64,000 nt of DNA from assembly GCA_001890945.1 (NCBI GenBank), contig MLAX01000004.1:496001-560000 (forward strand). Reading direction: 5' to 3'. The stretch comes from Alphaproteobacteria bacterium AO1-B. GTDB taxonomy: Bacteria; Pseudomonadota; Alphaproteobacteria; Rhizobiales; Stappiaceae. The translations under genes and the position numbers were made by a program. Position 1 is the first letter of the stretch. Each line of letters starts with the position of its first letter. Shown here piece by piece: positions 1 to 8,279 of the stretch. The notes under the pieces are model-generated. The model worked only from the letters and a program-made list of their open reading frames with translations, had not been told where the DNA came from and made no database searches.

Positions 1-578
1 TCGGCAAGAACGGTTGGCATTTTGCGGGTAAAGACCGGAGCCGGTGTTACCTTTGGCAAGACTTCTGGCTTTTGGTCGGGGAGCGTTAGAAGCTCGACAA
101 GTCGATCCCAAGTATCTTTATTTGTCTCAGGCCGTGCATGGATCTTTTGGACCGCATCGCCGTGAGCATCAAAAAATTGCATGGACCGCCGGACGTCCTC
201 ACCATCTTTCTTTTCAACGGCATATCCGTGGACCCAACTGGCAGGGAACATACGAGTGTCGATCTGTTCGCCCAGCATCAGCGCTGCGCGCTTCCCATTT
301 ATGAATTTTTCAAACCCGCCAATCTTTTCATGCACGGCGCTTTCGTTACGCGTCAAAGCCATAACGGGGCCGACATTCTGAAGCCCGGCAAAAAGGTCTT
401 CGAACCTCGGATCAATCCGGCGGGTGCCATGACCAACGAAGCTCGCGACCAGTTCGGCTTCGGAAATGCCAAGTGTCCGCGCCAGATCCCTTTCCCGCAT
501 TTTGGGTGCGTGCGCACGGGCTTTTCTGATCTCGGTTGCGGTAGGTCGAGAGGCGCTTTCTAGGCCATCTGCGGTCAT
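1..578 (-). CDS. hmuS: Haemin-degrading/haemin transport factor HmuS, 3' part cut by window edge
   Basis: Reverse-strand frame open from 578 to the window edge, so only the N-terminal 190 or so residues are visible. After a polar start it reads KARAHAPKMRERDLARTLGISEAELVAS (key stretch near residues 15-40), then RIDPRFEDLFAGL, VGPVMALTRNE and VHEKIG, the conserved first repeat of HemS/ChuS/HmuS proteins. These are cytoplasmic haem-binding proteins that release iron from haem or pass haem on. Start chosen at the ATG ending at 578 because GAGGAAG lies just upstream; in-frame ATGs at 602 and 617 lack such a site. It is divergent from a TonB-dependent haem receptor, the normal hmu arrangement. 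The rest (probably hmuTUV) would lie outside the window. Confidence 0.88.
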   Translation of the reverse strand, partial: MTADGLESASRPTATEIRKARAHAPKMRERDLARTLGISEAELVASFVGHGTRRIDPRFEDLFAGLQNVGPVMALTRNESAVHEKIGGFEKFINGKRAALMLGEQIDTRMFPASWVHGYAVEKKDGEDVRRSMQFFDAHGDAVQKIHARPETNKDTWDRLVELLTLPDQKPEVLPKVTPAPVFTRKMPTVLA

Positions 579-721
579 CTGAACTTCCTCTTCATTTGCC
601 ATAGACGTTCGATCCATAAGGCCCGTCTTGAATGCAATGGCGTGACTAAGTGTTTGTCCTTGTTTCGAAAACTAGAACCTTTCCAAAGAAGCTCTTTTTC
701 GATTCAGGCGTAGACTGATAC

Positions 722-775
722 TTGACTCCACTACTCATGTTTTATAGTGAGCGCAATACCTGAGTCACTGACTCA
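722..775 (+). promoter_or_regulatory. Candidate promoter and perfect palindrome upstream of the haem receptor
   Basis: TTGACT at 722-727 and TATAGT at 743-748 make a possible promoter, with a short 15-bp spacer. Just downstream, TGAGTCA at 761-767 and TGACTCA at 769-775 form a perfect 7-1-7 inverted repeat that would overlap the early transcribed region. This position suits a repressor site for the iron/haem-regulated receptor, but the motif is not one I can assign to Irr, RirA, Fur or another regulator. If the promoter is right, the GTG at 747 cannot start the receptor and the ATG at 840 must. Confidence 0.4.
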
Positions 776-839
776 AGTTAAAAATGCTGTTTGGCAGGCA
801 GCGAAAAGGACGCGAAAACGCGCACTCTTGGAGAAATTT

Positions 840-2912
840 ATGGGGCTCAGAAATACCCTTCGCGCCGATTTATTGGGCGGTGTTGCACTGTGGATGTTTG
901 CTTTTGGTGGGGCGGCGTTCGCACAAGATGAAGTGGCAACGCCACTCCAGCGGATCGTTCTTGGAACAGGTGTTGAGAAAGTCGCAATTGATACACCGCA
1001 AGCGGTGACGGTTCTGGATCAGGAAGCGATTGACAACGAACAGGCAGCGACGATCGGCGAGTTGTTCCGGGATATTCCGGGCGTGACGGTCATCGGCAGT
1101 GATCGCATCGGCGGGCAGTCTTTCAACATTCGCGGGATCGGCGATCTTGCGTCGTCCGATGAGTCCAAAATCATTGTGACCGTTGATGGTGCGACAAAGT
1201 TTTACGAGCAATACCGGCTCGGGTCCTTCTTCTCCGACCCAGAGCTCTACAAGCAGGTTGAGGTGTTGCGAGGTCCTGCCTCATCAACGCTCTATGGTGC
1301 GGGCGCACTGGGTGGTGTGATCAACTTCACCACCAAGGATCCGAGCGACTTTCTGAAACCGGAAGATACAGCTGTCTTGCGGCTGAAGGGCATGTACGAC
1401 TCCAACAAGTGGGGCTTCATGACCTCGGCTGTGGGCGCGGTGCGCCTTTCAGAAAACACCGAGTTTCTGGTCAACGGTATCTTCCGGAAATCGAACGACA
1501 TTGAGGACGGGCACGGGATTGAAATCCCCGGATCTGCGTTTTCTTCGTTCTCTGGTCTGGCCAAGGTTGTCCACCATTTCGGCGAGGATAAGGAACAGGC
1601 TGTCCGCTTGTCTTACCAACGCTGGCAAAGCGACGCCGACGATACCCAATACTCACAAACCAACACTGCGGGTTTCGGTACGATCGATCGGGATATCACT
1701 GACCAGACTGTTGTCCTGAACTATGAAAATCCGGCGAGCGACAATCCCTATCTCGACTTGGCTGTGAACCTGTCCTTTTCGGATACACAAGTTGAGCAGA
1801 AAAACTCGTCGCTCGGGGCGTTCTCACCATCTCAGCTCTTTGAAGATGGAAAGTACGGTTATCGTACCTGGCAGGGAAAGGTCGAGAACACATTCGAGCA
1901 TTCTGGATCAGCCTTTGAGAACTTCCTGACTGTCGGGACCCAGCTCTCTTATCAAGAGCGCACGGCACAGACGAGAAGCGGTGCCATCGGATTTCATCCG
2001 GAAGGCACAGATACCAAGTTTGGGTTTTACGTACAGGACGAATTCATTTGGCAGGATCGGTTGACCCTCATTCCTGGTGTCCGCGTGGATTCGATCAACC
2101 TGTCGCCAGACAGTATGATTGATGGCGCGTCGGATCAGTCTGAGGTTGCTTTCTCGCCAAAACTTGCTGCGCTTTACAAGTTCAACGACACGTTCTCCAT
2201 TTTCGGATCGGTTGCCCATACCGAACGTGCTCCGACTTTGGATGAGATGTTCTCCACATCCGGCGCCACAAGCACGTATCCGGGCGGCCGGCTTGCGAGT
2301 CTGTATCTTGACAAGGAACAGTCGAACGCCGTTGAAGCCGGGTTTTCCGTATCAGCCTATGATCTTGTTCAGGACGGAGACGGTCTGCAGCTGAAGACCA
2401 CGGCCTTCTACAACGACCTGAAAGACCTGATTTCGACCAATCCCGACCGGGGCCAGACTACGCCGGTCCGCTACTACGTCAATATCGATGAGGCGGAGAT
2501 CTATGGTGTCGAGATGGAGGCAGCTTATAACTCCGAATACGTTTACAGCACCGTCGCCTTCAGCATTGTCAGGGGTGAAGACAAAGCTACCGGTGAAACG
2601 CTGACGTCCATTCCGGCAGACACGCTTGCCGTGACGCTGGGCGGACGTGTGCCGCAGTATGATCTTGATTTTGGATGGCGCGGCCTCTTTGCCGCGAGCA
2701 TCGACACAGGCGCGACCGCAGGGCCCTTTGCCGGCTATGCCGTTCACGATGTCTTCGCCAGCTGGAAGCCCCAGGAAGGTCACTTTGCCGGCATGGAGCT
2801 GCGGGCGGCGGTCGAGAACATCTTTGACAAGTCTTACCAAAACAATCTGGCCGGCGACAGAGGCCGCGGCCGGACCTTCAAACTCACCCTGAACAAGGAA
2901 ATCAGCTGGTGA
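840..2912 (+). CDS. hmuR: TonB-dependent haem/haemoglobin receptor (HmuR/HasR class)
   Basis: A 690-residue outer-membrane receptor. The ATG at 840 is preceded by TTGGAGAAA and opens directly on a signal peptide (hydrophobic LLGGVALWMFAFGGAAFA, cleavage before QDE); an upstream GTG at 747 would add 31 polar residues before it. The plug domain follows (VTVLDQEAID, LFRDIPGVTVIG, FNIRGIGD, VEVLRGPASSTLYGAGALGGVINF). The beta-barrel carries ERAPTLDEMF near residue 460, resembling the FRAP-type motif of haem receptors, and the chain ends in aromatic W, as outer-membrane barrels do. It is followed closely by exbB-exbD-exbD-tonB, which would energise it. The exact ligand (haem, haemoglobin) is inferred from family and neighbours. 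Confidence 0.88.
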   Translation: MGLRNTLRADLLGGVALWMFAFGGAAFAQDEVATPLQRIVLGTGVEKVAIDTPQAVTVLDQEAIDNEQAATIGELFRDIPGVTVIGSDRIGGQSFNIRGIGDLASSDESKIIVTVDGATKFYEQYRLGSFFSDPELYKQVEVLRGPASSTLYGAGALGGVINFTTKDPSDFLKPEDTAVLRLKGMYDSNKWGFMTSAVGAVRLSENTEFLVNGIFRKSNDIEDGHGIEIPGSAFSSFSGLAKVVHHFGEDKEQAVRLSYQRWQSDADDTQYSQTNTAGFGTIDRDITDQTVVLNYENPASDNPYLDLAVNLSFSDTQVEQKNSSLGAFSPSQLFEDGKYGYRTWQGKVENTFEHSGSAFENFLTVGTQLSYQERTAQTRSGAIGFHPEGTDTKFGFYVQDEFIWQDRLTLIPGVRVDSINLSPDSMIDGASDQSEVAFSPKLAALYKFNDTFSIFGSVAHTERAPTLDEMFSTSGATSTYPGGRLASLYLDKEQSNAVEAGFSVSAYDLVQDGDGLQLKTTAFYNDLKDLISTNPDRGQTTPVRYYVNIDEAEIYGVEMEAAYNSEYVYSTVAFSIVRGEDKATGETLTSIPADTLAVTLGGRVPQYDLDFGWRGLFAASIDTGATAGPFAGYAVHDVFASWKPQEGHFAGMELRAAVENIFDKSYQNNLAGDRGRGRTFKLTLNKEISW

Positions 2913-2998
2913 GGTAATTGTTGGCCAGCTCAGCATCTCCGTTGGACGAATTGTTGCTGAAGATGTTGAGCTGGGCTCACTCTAGAAAGGTTGAAGGC

Positions 2999-3688
2999 AT
3001 GATCTCAGAGCTAACTCATCAAATCGCATCGTTTCTTCAGCTTGGCGGGCCCGTGGTTACCGTGATTGCTGGATTATCAGTGATTGCGTTGGCTTTAATC
3101 CTGGTCAAAGCGTTTGAGTTTTTGGTTTTGGGTGTCGGTACGAGCCGCCGCGCAAAAGTGGGGGTAAAGCTCTGGCTGTCACACCGGCCAGGGGATGCGC
3201 AGGCGGCCATCGGCGTACCGAAAAGTGCTGCTGACAAGGCTGTTTTGACCGCGTGCAAGCTTCTGGAAAGCCGGAGCGAGAAATCGGAAATAGAGGAGCG
3301 GGTTGGGGTTCAGGCCGCGGGCGACTTACACCACTTTGCAAAGGGTGTCCGGGCCCTTGAGGCCATTGCGCAAGTCGCACCACTCATCGGTCTGTTCGGA
3401 ACGGTGCTTGGCATGATCGAGGCCTTTCAGGCATTGCAGTCGGCCGGCAGCAATGTCGATCCGTCAGCACTTGCCGGAGGGATCTGGGTCGCCCTCATGA
3501 CCACGGCAGCCGGGCTTGCCGTTTCGATGCCCGTGTCGCTGGTTGTGACGTGGTTGGAAGGGCGCCTGGAAGCCGAGCGTGTCGCAATTGAAACACTGAC
3601 ATCCGCGTTGCTTCTGTCCTCGTTGGATCACGGCGTTGAGGAAGCGGACGGTATGCCGGCAGGAGCTGCGCTTTCTTATGCGCGTTGA
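2999..3688 (+). CDS. exbB: ExbB-type biopolymer transport protein (MotA/TolQ/ExbB proton channel)
   Basis: Inner-membrane subunit of the proton-driven motor that powers TonB. Three hydrophobic segments are visible: near residues 17-45, about 120-145 (VAPLIGLFGTVLGMIEAF, the family signature) and about 160-190 (GGIWVALMTTAAGLAVSMPVSLV). Start placed at ATG 2999 with AGAAAGG eight bases upstream, giving 229 residues; a TTG at 2918 and an ATG at 2963 are possible but would add a poorly hydrophobic N-terminus. It lies 86 bp after the receptor and overlaps the next gene, so the four energising genes probably share the receptor transcript. Confidence 0.88.
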   Translation: MISELTHQIASFLQLGGPVVTVIAGLSVIALALILVKAFEFLVLGVGTSRRAKVGVKLWLSHRPGDAQAAIGVPKSAADKAVLTACKLLESRSEKSEIEERVGVQAAGDLHHFAKGVRALEAIAQVAPLIGLFGTVLGMIEAFQALQSAGSNVDPSALAGGIWVALMTTAAGLAVSMPVSLVVTWLEGRLEAERVAIETLTSALLLSSLDHGVEEADGMPAGAALSYAR

Positions 3689-4064
3689 GCCTCTTCCTAA
3701 AAAACACCGTGCAATCTCACTTACGCCTTTGGTGGACGTGATTTTCCTCTTGCTGTTGTTTTTCATGCTGTCATCCACGTTTACCCAGTTTGGGCAATTG
3801 GAGATTGGTGCGCCTGCAGCTGCAGGCGGATCGAAGGCCTTGCCAAAGGCGATTTTGACGGTCGAGCCGGACCGTTTGCGTCTCAATGGGACAGTTGTCG
3901 CGCAAGACGATCTTGCAGCTGAAGTCTCTGCTCTCACTGAGACCGGCAACGACAACCTTCTTGTTTACATTCAAGGATCGAGCAGCACGCAGCGGCTTGT
4001 TACGGTCATGTCGGACTTGAAATCGGTGTCCGGGCTGAACGCTACTGTTGCAGGGCCCAAATGA
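3678..4064 (+). CDS. exbD: ExbD-type biopolymer transport protein
   Basis: A 128-residue protein with one N-terminal transmembrane helix (LTPLVDVIFLLLLFFMLSSTF), containing the membrane Asp expected of ExbD/TolR proteins for proton coupling. A periplasmic domain with TVEPDRLRLNG follows. The ATG at 3678 overlaps the end of exbB by 11 bp, and AGGAG lies at 3661-3665. A further upstream in-frame start at 3636 is possible but would overlap exbB by over 50 bp. Function: with ExbB it harnesses the proton gradient for TonB. The next gene is a second, divergent ExbD-like protein. Confidence 0.88.
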   Translation: MRVEPLPKKHRAISLTPLVDVIFLLLLFFMLSSTFTQFGQLEIGAPAAAGGSKALPKAILTVEPDRLRLNGTVVAQDDLAAEVSALTETGNDNLLVYIQGSSSTQRLVTVMSDLKSVSGLNATVAGPK

Positions 4065-4453
4065 TCACACTGCCCCGGAAATCCGAGAAGCGACCGCTTG
4101 AGACCACGATCTCATTGATCAACATTGTGTTTTTGATGCTGATCTTCTTTCTGGTCGCCGGACAATTGGCACCGCCTTTGGACGGGCAAGTCGACCTGGC
4201 AAAGTCTGAGAAGGCTCCGCCTTTGCCGCCGCCTGATGCGCTTTACGCTCGGGCCGATGGAATTCTGGTTTATCGAGACGAGGAGATCAGTGCAGAAGCA
4301 TTTCTGGGGCGCCAGGCCCCGACCGGAGACGGGATTGTGCGTCTGGGCGCAGATGCGGCATTGCCAGCAGATATACTGCTAAACCATGTCGCGGCGCTCT
4401 ACGCGGCGGGGGCGGTCAAGGTGCTGATTGTCACCCGCAAGGCTGATCCATGA
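4061..4453 (+). CDS. Second ExbD/TolR-like protein
   Basis: A 130-residue protein translationally coupled to exbD through an ATGA overlap. It has the ExbD layout: short cytoplasmic start, a single membrane helix (TISLINIVFLMLIFFLVAGQ) and a periplasmic domain ending in a VKVLIVTRK strand. The membrane Asp typical of ExbD is absent from this helix: the equivalent of LVDVIF reads LINIVF, with Asn in its place. The pair of ExbD-like genes may form a mixed ExbD dimer in the motor, one subunit carrying the proton-coupling Asp. That role is inference; family membership is well supported by sequence layout and gene order. Confidence 0.8.
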   Translation: MITLPRKSEKRPLETTISLINIVFLMLIFFLVAGQLAPPLDGQVDLAKSEKAPPLPPPDALYARADGILVYRDEEISAEAFLGRQAPTGDGIVRLGADAALPADILLNHVAALYAAGAVKVLIVTRKADP

Positions 4454-5547
4454 GCTCCTTTCGAAACGCGCTCGGGATTGCGATCTGTGCGTCCCTGGCA
4501 ATTCATGTCGGCGCGGTCGCCCTGACACTCAACCCAAAGCCGGAGTTGGAGGTTGCCGGGGCCGGCGAATCGATCACGATCACGCTTGGGAACGCCCCCA
4601 TCAGCACGATCTCGGCAGGTTCAAAGCCGCAGGTCGAAGCGACACTGCCGGCCGAGCCAGCTGTCGAAATGGCAACTCCGGTTCAGTCTGTCCCCGTTTC
4701 TGAGGTCGTACAACCGCCTGAACCTGTTTCCGTGCCGGAGATAGAGCCAGCACCGCCAGTTGATACTGCACCAGCAGTAGAGGCCGTTCCGATCGCAGAG
4801 GTAAATGGCAACTTTCAAGCGGTGACAGAACAGAAACCAGTTGCTGAAATCACCGATGAGCCTGCTCCCGAAAGGACCCGGGTCAAGGCTGTCGACTTAG
4901 AAGCCGAACCGCTACAGAGCGACATTGTGGCGGTTCCTAAGGACCCTGTCAAAGCAGTCCCCGTAAACGGCACGCAGACCAAAAAGGAAGTTGATCCGGT
5001 ACCCGATGTGGTAACCCCGGCAGAGCAGGCAAAGCCGGTTGAAGCGTCTGAAACCGCTGTTTCACCGCCACGGCGAAAACCTTCGCCGCCAAAGACACAG
5101 GTTGCCAAGGCACAAAAAAAACCTGCAAAGCAAGCAGCAAAAAAGCTTGCGAAAGTTAAGCAGGAAAACGCGCAAACGGCACGCCGGGCAGGTGCGGGGG
5201 GGCAATCCAATCGAACGGCGCAAAAGGGGGCATCAGCGCGCAAAGGAAGAGCAAAGGCGGCCGGGAATTCCGAGGTCACCAACTATCCGGCCAAGGTCCA
5301 TCGCAAGGTATTACGCTCCGTGCGCACACCGCGTAGCCTTGGACGGTTGGCGAAGGACGCTCAGGTCCGTTTCACGGTCAAAGCCAATGGCAGTGTTACT
5401 GGCGTGCGCCTGGTCAGATCTTCTGGAAACAAAACGTTCGACCAGGCAGCCCTCAAGTCCGTGCAACGTGCTGCGCCTTATCCCGCGATACCGTCAGCCG
5501 CCAAACGCGCCTCTTGGACGTTCACCTTGCCAATTGGAGCACGTTGA
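4450..5547 (+). CDS. tonB: TonB energy-transducing protein
   Basis: A 365-residue protein coupled to the preceding gene by an ATGA overlap. The N-terminal anchor (residues 8-27) contains the conserved membrane His (His19, in SLAIHVGAVAL). A long Pro/Glu/Val-rich spanner follows to about residue 190, then a Lys/Ala/Gln-rich stretch. The C-terminal TonB domain is clear: YPAKVHRKVLRSVR, then VRFTVKANGSVTGVRLVRSSG, FDQAALKSVQRAAPYPAIP and a final WTFTLPI. It would span the periplasm and open the haem receptor encoded upstream. It ends 10 bp before a convergent gene. Confidence 0.9.
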   Translation: MSSFRNALGIAICASLAIHVGAVALTLNPKPELEVAGAGESITITLGNAPISTISAGSKPQVEATLPAEPAVEMATPVQSVPVSEVVQPPEPVSVPEIEPAPPVDTAPAVEAVPIAEVNGNFQAVTEQKPVAEITDEPAPERTRVKAVDLEAEPLQSDIVAVPKDPVKAVPVNGTQTKKEVDPVPDVVTPAEQAKPVEASETAVSPPRRKPSPPKTQVAKAQKKPAKQAAKKLAKVKQENAQTARRAGAGGQSNRTAQKGASARKGRAKAAGNSEVTNYPAKVHRKVLRSVRTPRSLGRLAKDAQVRFTVKANGSVTGVRLVRSSGNKTFDQAALKSVQRAAPYPAIPSAAKRASWTFTLPIGAR

Positions 5548-5557
5548 ACCAGGTCGG

Positions 5558-6463
5558 CTATCGGGCCCGCAGTTTTTCGTCCATTTCACGGATGAGCGCT
5601 CGGGCTTCATCGCCCTCGGGGATTGGGCGGCCGCTGTCACGCCATTCGATTGCCGCCTTGAAACCTTCTGTTTGCGCGTAGCGCCGGAACCACAGGCCTT
5701 CCGGATTGTGCCGGGTGATGCCGTCAAAGATCGTTGCTGACATCTGAGCCTGTTCAAGTCCCATTGTCAGCATGATCTGATTGACGACCATCTTGTGCAT
5801 GGCAAGGTGGCCGGATGGAACGCCTGCGATCCGTGCCGCGAGCGCATTTGTTTTTTCATCCAACTGGACCGACGGACACGAGATGTTTGCCAGTCCCCAC
5901 TCGGTAGCCGTTGTGCCTGTGATCAAGTCACCGGTGAACATCAACTGTTTGGCTCGTGCCGGACCAAGTCGGTAAGTCCACATTGCGGTGGTCGGACATC
6001 CCCAGACGCGGGTCGGCATATACCCGATGCGCGCATCCTCTGCCATGACCAGCAAATCGCAGCACAGCGCGATGTCGCTGCCACCGGCAACGGCGGCGCC
6101 GTGGACTTTGGCGATCGTCGGTTTTCTGCAGCGCCAAAGCGACATGAAGTCTTCTGTGTTCCGCTTCATCACTGCGTAATCGACCATTGGATCCCAGGGG
6201 TCGCTCTCTTGCTGACAGGGATGGTCGGCATCATTTTCAGCATAGTGTGTCAGATCGTAGCCACCGCAAAAGCCCTTGCCTGCGCCCTCAACAATAACGA
6301 CATGGACGTCCCTGTTACTCTCAGCCCACTCGACAGCAGCGCGGATTTCCCGGGGGGTGTCGTCGTTGATCGCATTGAACCGCTCAGGCCGGTTCAACAG
6401 CAGCCTGGCAACACGTTCATTTGCCGGACACAGGTCAATACTCAGTGTCGAAAACGCAGGCAT
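5558..6463 (-). CDS. Enoyl-CoA hydratase/isomerase (crotonase) family protein
   Basis: A 301-residue crotonase-fold protein. Start at the ATG ending at 6463, after GGGAGGAGG, giving [11 protein letters not shown]; an upstream in-frame start would add 21 residues across the promoter. Visible features are [14 protein letters not shown] at the N-terminus, [16 protein letters not shown] (oxyanion-hole strand), [26 protein letters not shown] (second oxyanion-hole segment) and [16 protein letters not shown]. It presumably acts on a CoA thioester in fatty-acid or aromatic degradation; the specific reaction is not evident. A TetR gene lies upstream on the same strand and a perfect palindrome overlaps this gene's promoter, so it is probably repressed until an acyl-CoA or related ligand appears. 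Confidence 0.83.
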   Translation of the reverse strand: MPAFSTLSIDLCPANERVARLLLNRPERFNAINDDTPREIRAAVEWAESNRDVHVVIVEGAGKGFCGGYDLTHYAENDADHPCQQESDPWDPMVDYAVMKRNTEDFMSLWRCRKPTIAKVHGAAVAGGSDIALCCDLLVMAEDARIGYMPTRVWGCPTTAMWTYRLGPARAKQLMFTGDLITGTTATEWGLANISCPSVQLDEKTNALAARIAGVPSGHLAMHKMVVNQIMLTMGLEQAQMSATIFDGITRHNPEGLWFRRYAQTEGFKAAIEWRDSGRPIPEGDEARALIREMDEKLRAR

Positions 6464-6497
6464 GTAATCCTCCTCCCAAGACCGTAGAGCAGGTTTC

Positions 6498-6538
6498 ATA
6501 TTTGCAACTGAAACAAAAACAGTCAATTTTGACTGTTT
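6498..6538 (-). promoter_or_regulatory. Promoter with perfect 22-bp palindromic operator for the crotonase gene
   Basis: A perfect inverted repeat at 6517-6538 has arms AAACAGTCAA and TTGACTGTTT around a TT centre. Read on the reverse strand, one arm supplies a -35 box TTGACT (6521-6526); a 17-bp spacer then leads to AAATAT (6498-6503) as -10. The site lies between the TetR gene (ends 6562) and the crotonase gene (starts 6463). It is the size and symmetry of a TetR-family operator and would block RNA polymerase directly. Assignment to the adjacent TetR protein is inference. Confidence 0.7.
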
Positions 6539-6561
6539 AATTTTGGTTTGGGTCTAACCGG

Positions 6562-7113
6562 CTATGTGCGATCTGCAGTCAGCAGGTTCCTGAGGGTCTC
6601 GATCCAGTCTTCGATCAACCGATTGCGGAGGGTCTGGTCATTCCTAAGCAGGGAAGAGATGGTAAGGCCCCGGATAAATTCAATCGTCAAACCGATTGCC
6701 TTCTCGGCTCCTGGCTGATCAAGCAGACCCTCAAAAAGCTGTGTGAGAACGCGATCGCGGTCTGTAATGGCATCTTGTTCGACAGATCTGAGAGCGGTGC
6801 GGAGTGCTGGGTCCGCACGGGCGGCAATCCAGAGTTCGAGTTCTGCAACAAAGGAAGGATGTGCGTAGGCGTTGGCCAGTGTGCGTACGGATCTTGTCAG
6901 TGGGTCGGCTATATCTTTGAGCTTTTCAGCTTCGCTCCAGACCGCGTTCTCATTGAGTTCTATCAACCGGCTGATCGTCATGGACAACAGACCGGCGTGT
7001 GTTGGGAAATGGTGCAGAAACGCGCCACGACTGACACCAGCGCGTTTTTGGACTTCCAAAGTTGTTGTTTTGGAAAGGCCCAGTTCGATGAGAACCTCGA
7101 CCGCAGCACTCAA
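6562..7113 (-). CDS. TetR/AcrR family transcriptional regulator (start uncertain)
   Basis: The HTH is clear: LSAAVEVLIELGLSKTTTLEVQKRAGVSRGAFLHHFPTHAGLL (key stretch, residues 1-45 from this start), followed by a ligand domain ending near TADRT. The first conventional start in frame is the TTG ending at 7113, but this cuts off helix 1: the same frame continues upstream, without a stop back to about 7243, as KRSEATRTKI directly before LSAA, a normal TetR N-terminus. No ATG, GTG or TTG occurs in that extension, so the true start may be a rare codon such as CTG or ATT, or there may be a sequence error. It probably represses the crotonase gene through the palindrome at 6517-6538. Confidence 0.8.
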   Translation of the reverse strand: MSAAVEVLIELGLSKTTTLEVQKRAGVSRGAFLHHFPTHAGLLSMTISRLIELNENAVWSEAEKLKDIADPLTRSVRTLANAYAHPSFVAELELWIAARADPALRTALRSVEQDAITDRDRVLTQLFEGLLDQPGAEKAIGLTIEFIRGLTISSLLRNDQTLRNRLIEDWIETLRNLLTADRT

Positions 7114-7283
7114 AATTTTGGTGCGGGTTGCCTCGCTTCTTTTCTGCTGAAGCGGTCTCTTCGTTACGGGTTGGTTGTGTGCGTCAGATTGAATGATCAG
7201 GCCTTCGTCATTCTGCTTGGAGGATAGATTAGCTGAAAAACAGCTTAACTCTCAAGAAAACGGAATGCGAAGGCCTGTGCAAG

Positions 7284-8279
7284 TTAAGCGGTGCAGAGGT
7301 GGCAAGCGACTTTGGCCTTGCCATCGTCGAACTCGCGCACTGCCGGACGTTCCTGACGGCAGCGGTCCTCGGTCAACGTGCACCGGGGGTGGAAGCTGCA
7401 CCCCGAAGGTTTGTTGATCGGATCCGGAATTTCACCAGACACAATCTCCGCGGTCCGCCCAAAAGCGTCGATGTGCGGGGCGGCATCCATAAGCATGCGC
7501 GTGTAGGGATGACGCGGGTTTTCGAACAGCGAGTCACGGTCCGCAACTTCGACCAGCCGACCGAGATACAAAACTCCGATCTCATCGGCCATGTACCGGA
7601 TCACGGAAAGATCGTGACTGATGAAGAGATAAGTCAGGCCGAGTTCCCGCTGCAGTGTTTTCATCAGGTTCAAGACCTGACTTTGCACAGACACATCAAG
7701 CGCGGATGTCGGTTCGTCGCAGACGATGAATTCCGGATTGGATGCAAGCGCTCGCGCGATCGCGATCCGCTGCCGCTGGCCGCCGGAAAACTCGTGCGGG
7801 AACTTCTCGCCATCGGATTTCGCAAGACCCACCTGATCAAGCAACTCTGCGACCCGTTTGTCGACTTCGCTTGCTGGCATCAGCTCAAAGGCCCGGATCG
7901 GTTCACCGATGATATGACGGACACGCCAGCGCGGGTTGAGCGAGGCGTACGGGCTCTGGAAGATCATCTGGATGCGCCGGCGCATGGCCAGCTTGCGCTT
8001 TTGGTCCTTGATGGCGAAGAAATCTTCGCCGTCGATCAAAACCTGGCCGCTGGTTGGTTTTTGCAAGCCAACGATCATCCGACCAATGGTTGATTTACCC
8101 GATCCACTCTCACCCACCAAGGCAAAAGTCTTGCCCTTCGGAATGTCGAAATCAACGGTGTCGACTGCCGTCAGAAATCGCTTGGATTCCATCGCCAGCA
8201 TCCGGTTCAGCCATGGCTTGGACACGTCAAAAACTGCGCCCAGGCTCCGCGCACTGATCAAAGGGGTGTCGCCGGTCAT
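7284..8279 (-). CDS. Peptide/dipeptide ABC transporter ATP-binding protein (OppF/DppF type)
   Basis: A 331-residue ATPase with Walker A GESGSGKST at 56-64, signature FSGGQRQR at 164-171 and Walker B FIVCDEPTSALD at 184-195. The C-terminal oligopeptide-transporter extension carries the Cys cluster CSFHPRC...C. It would pair with the OppD-like ATPase encoded just upstream (ATG overlap of 4 bp) to power import through the two permeases. It is the last gene of a five-gene reverse-strand operon (binding protein, DppB, DppC, DppD, DppF). The operon is followed by about 170 bp before the TetR gene. Confidence 0.9.
   Translation of the reverse strand: MTGDTPLISARSLGAVFDVSKPWLNRMLAMESKRFLTAVDTVDFDIPKGKTFALVGESGSGKSTIGRMIVGLQKPTSGQVLIDGEDFFAIKDQKRKLAMRRRIQMIFQSPYASLNPRWRVRHIIGEPIRAFELMPASEVDKRVAELLDQVGLAKSDGEKFPHEFSGGQRQRIAIARALASNPEFIVCDEPTSALDVSVQSQVLNLMKTLQRELGLTYLFISHDLSVIRYMADEIGVLYLGRLVEVADRDSLFENPRHPYTRMLMDAAPHIDAFGRTAEIVSGEIPDPINKPSGCSFHPRCTLTEDRCRQERPAVREFDDGKAKVACHLCTA

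Noticed and set aside
5039..5740. A 233-codon forward frame overlapping tonB and the convergent crotonase gene
   Set aside because: Arg/Pro/His-rich translation typical of a wrong frame; both overlapped genes are well supported.
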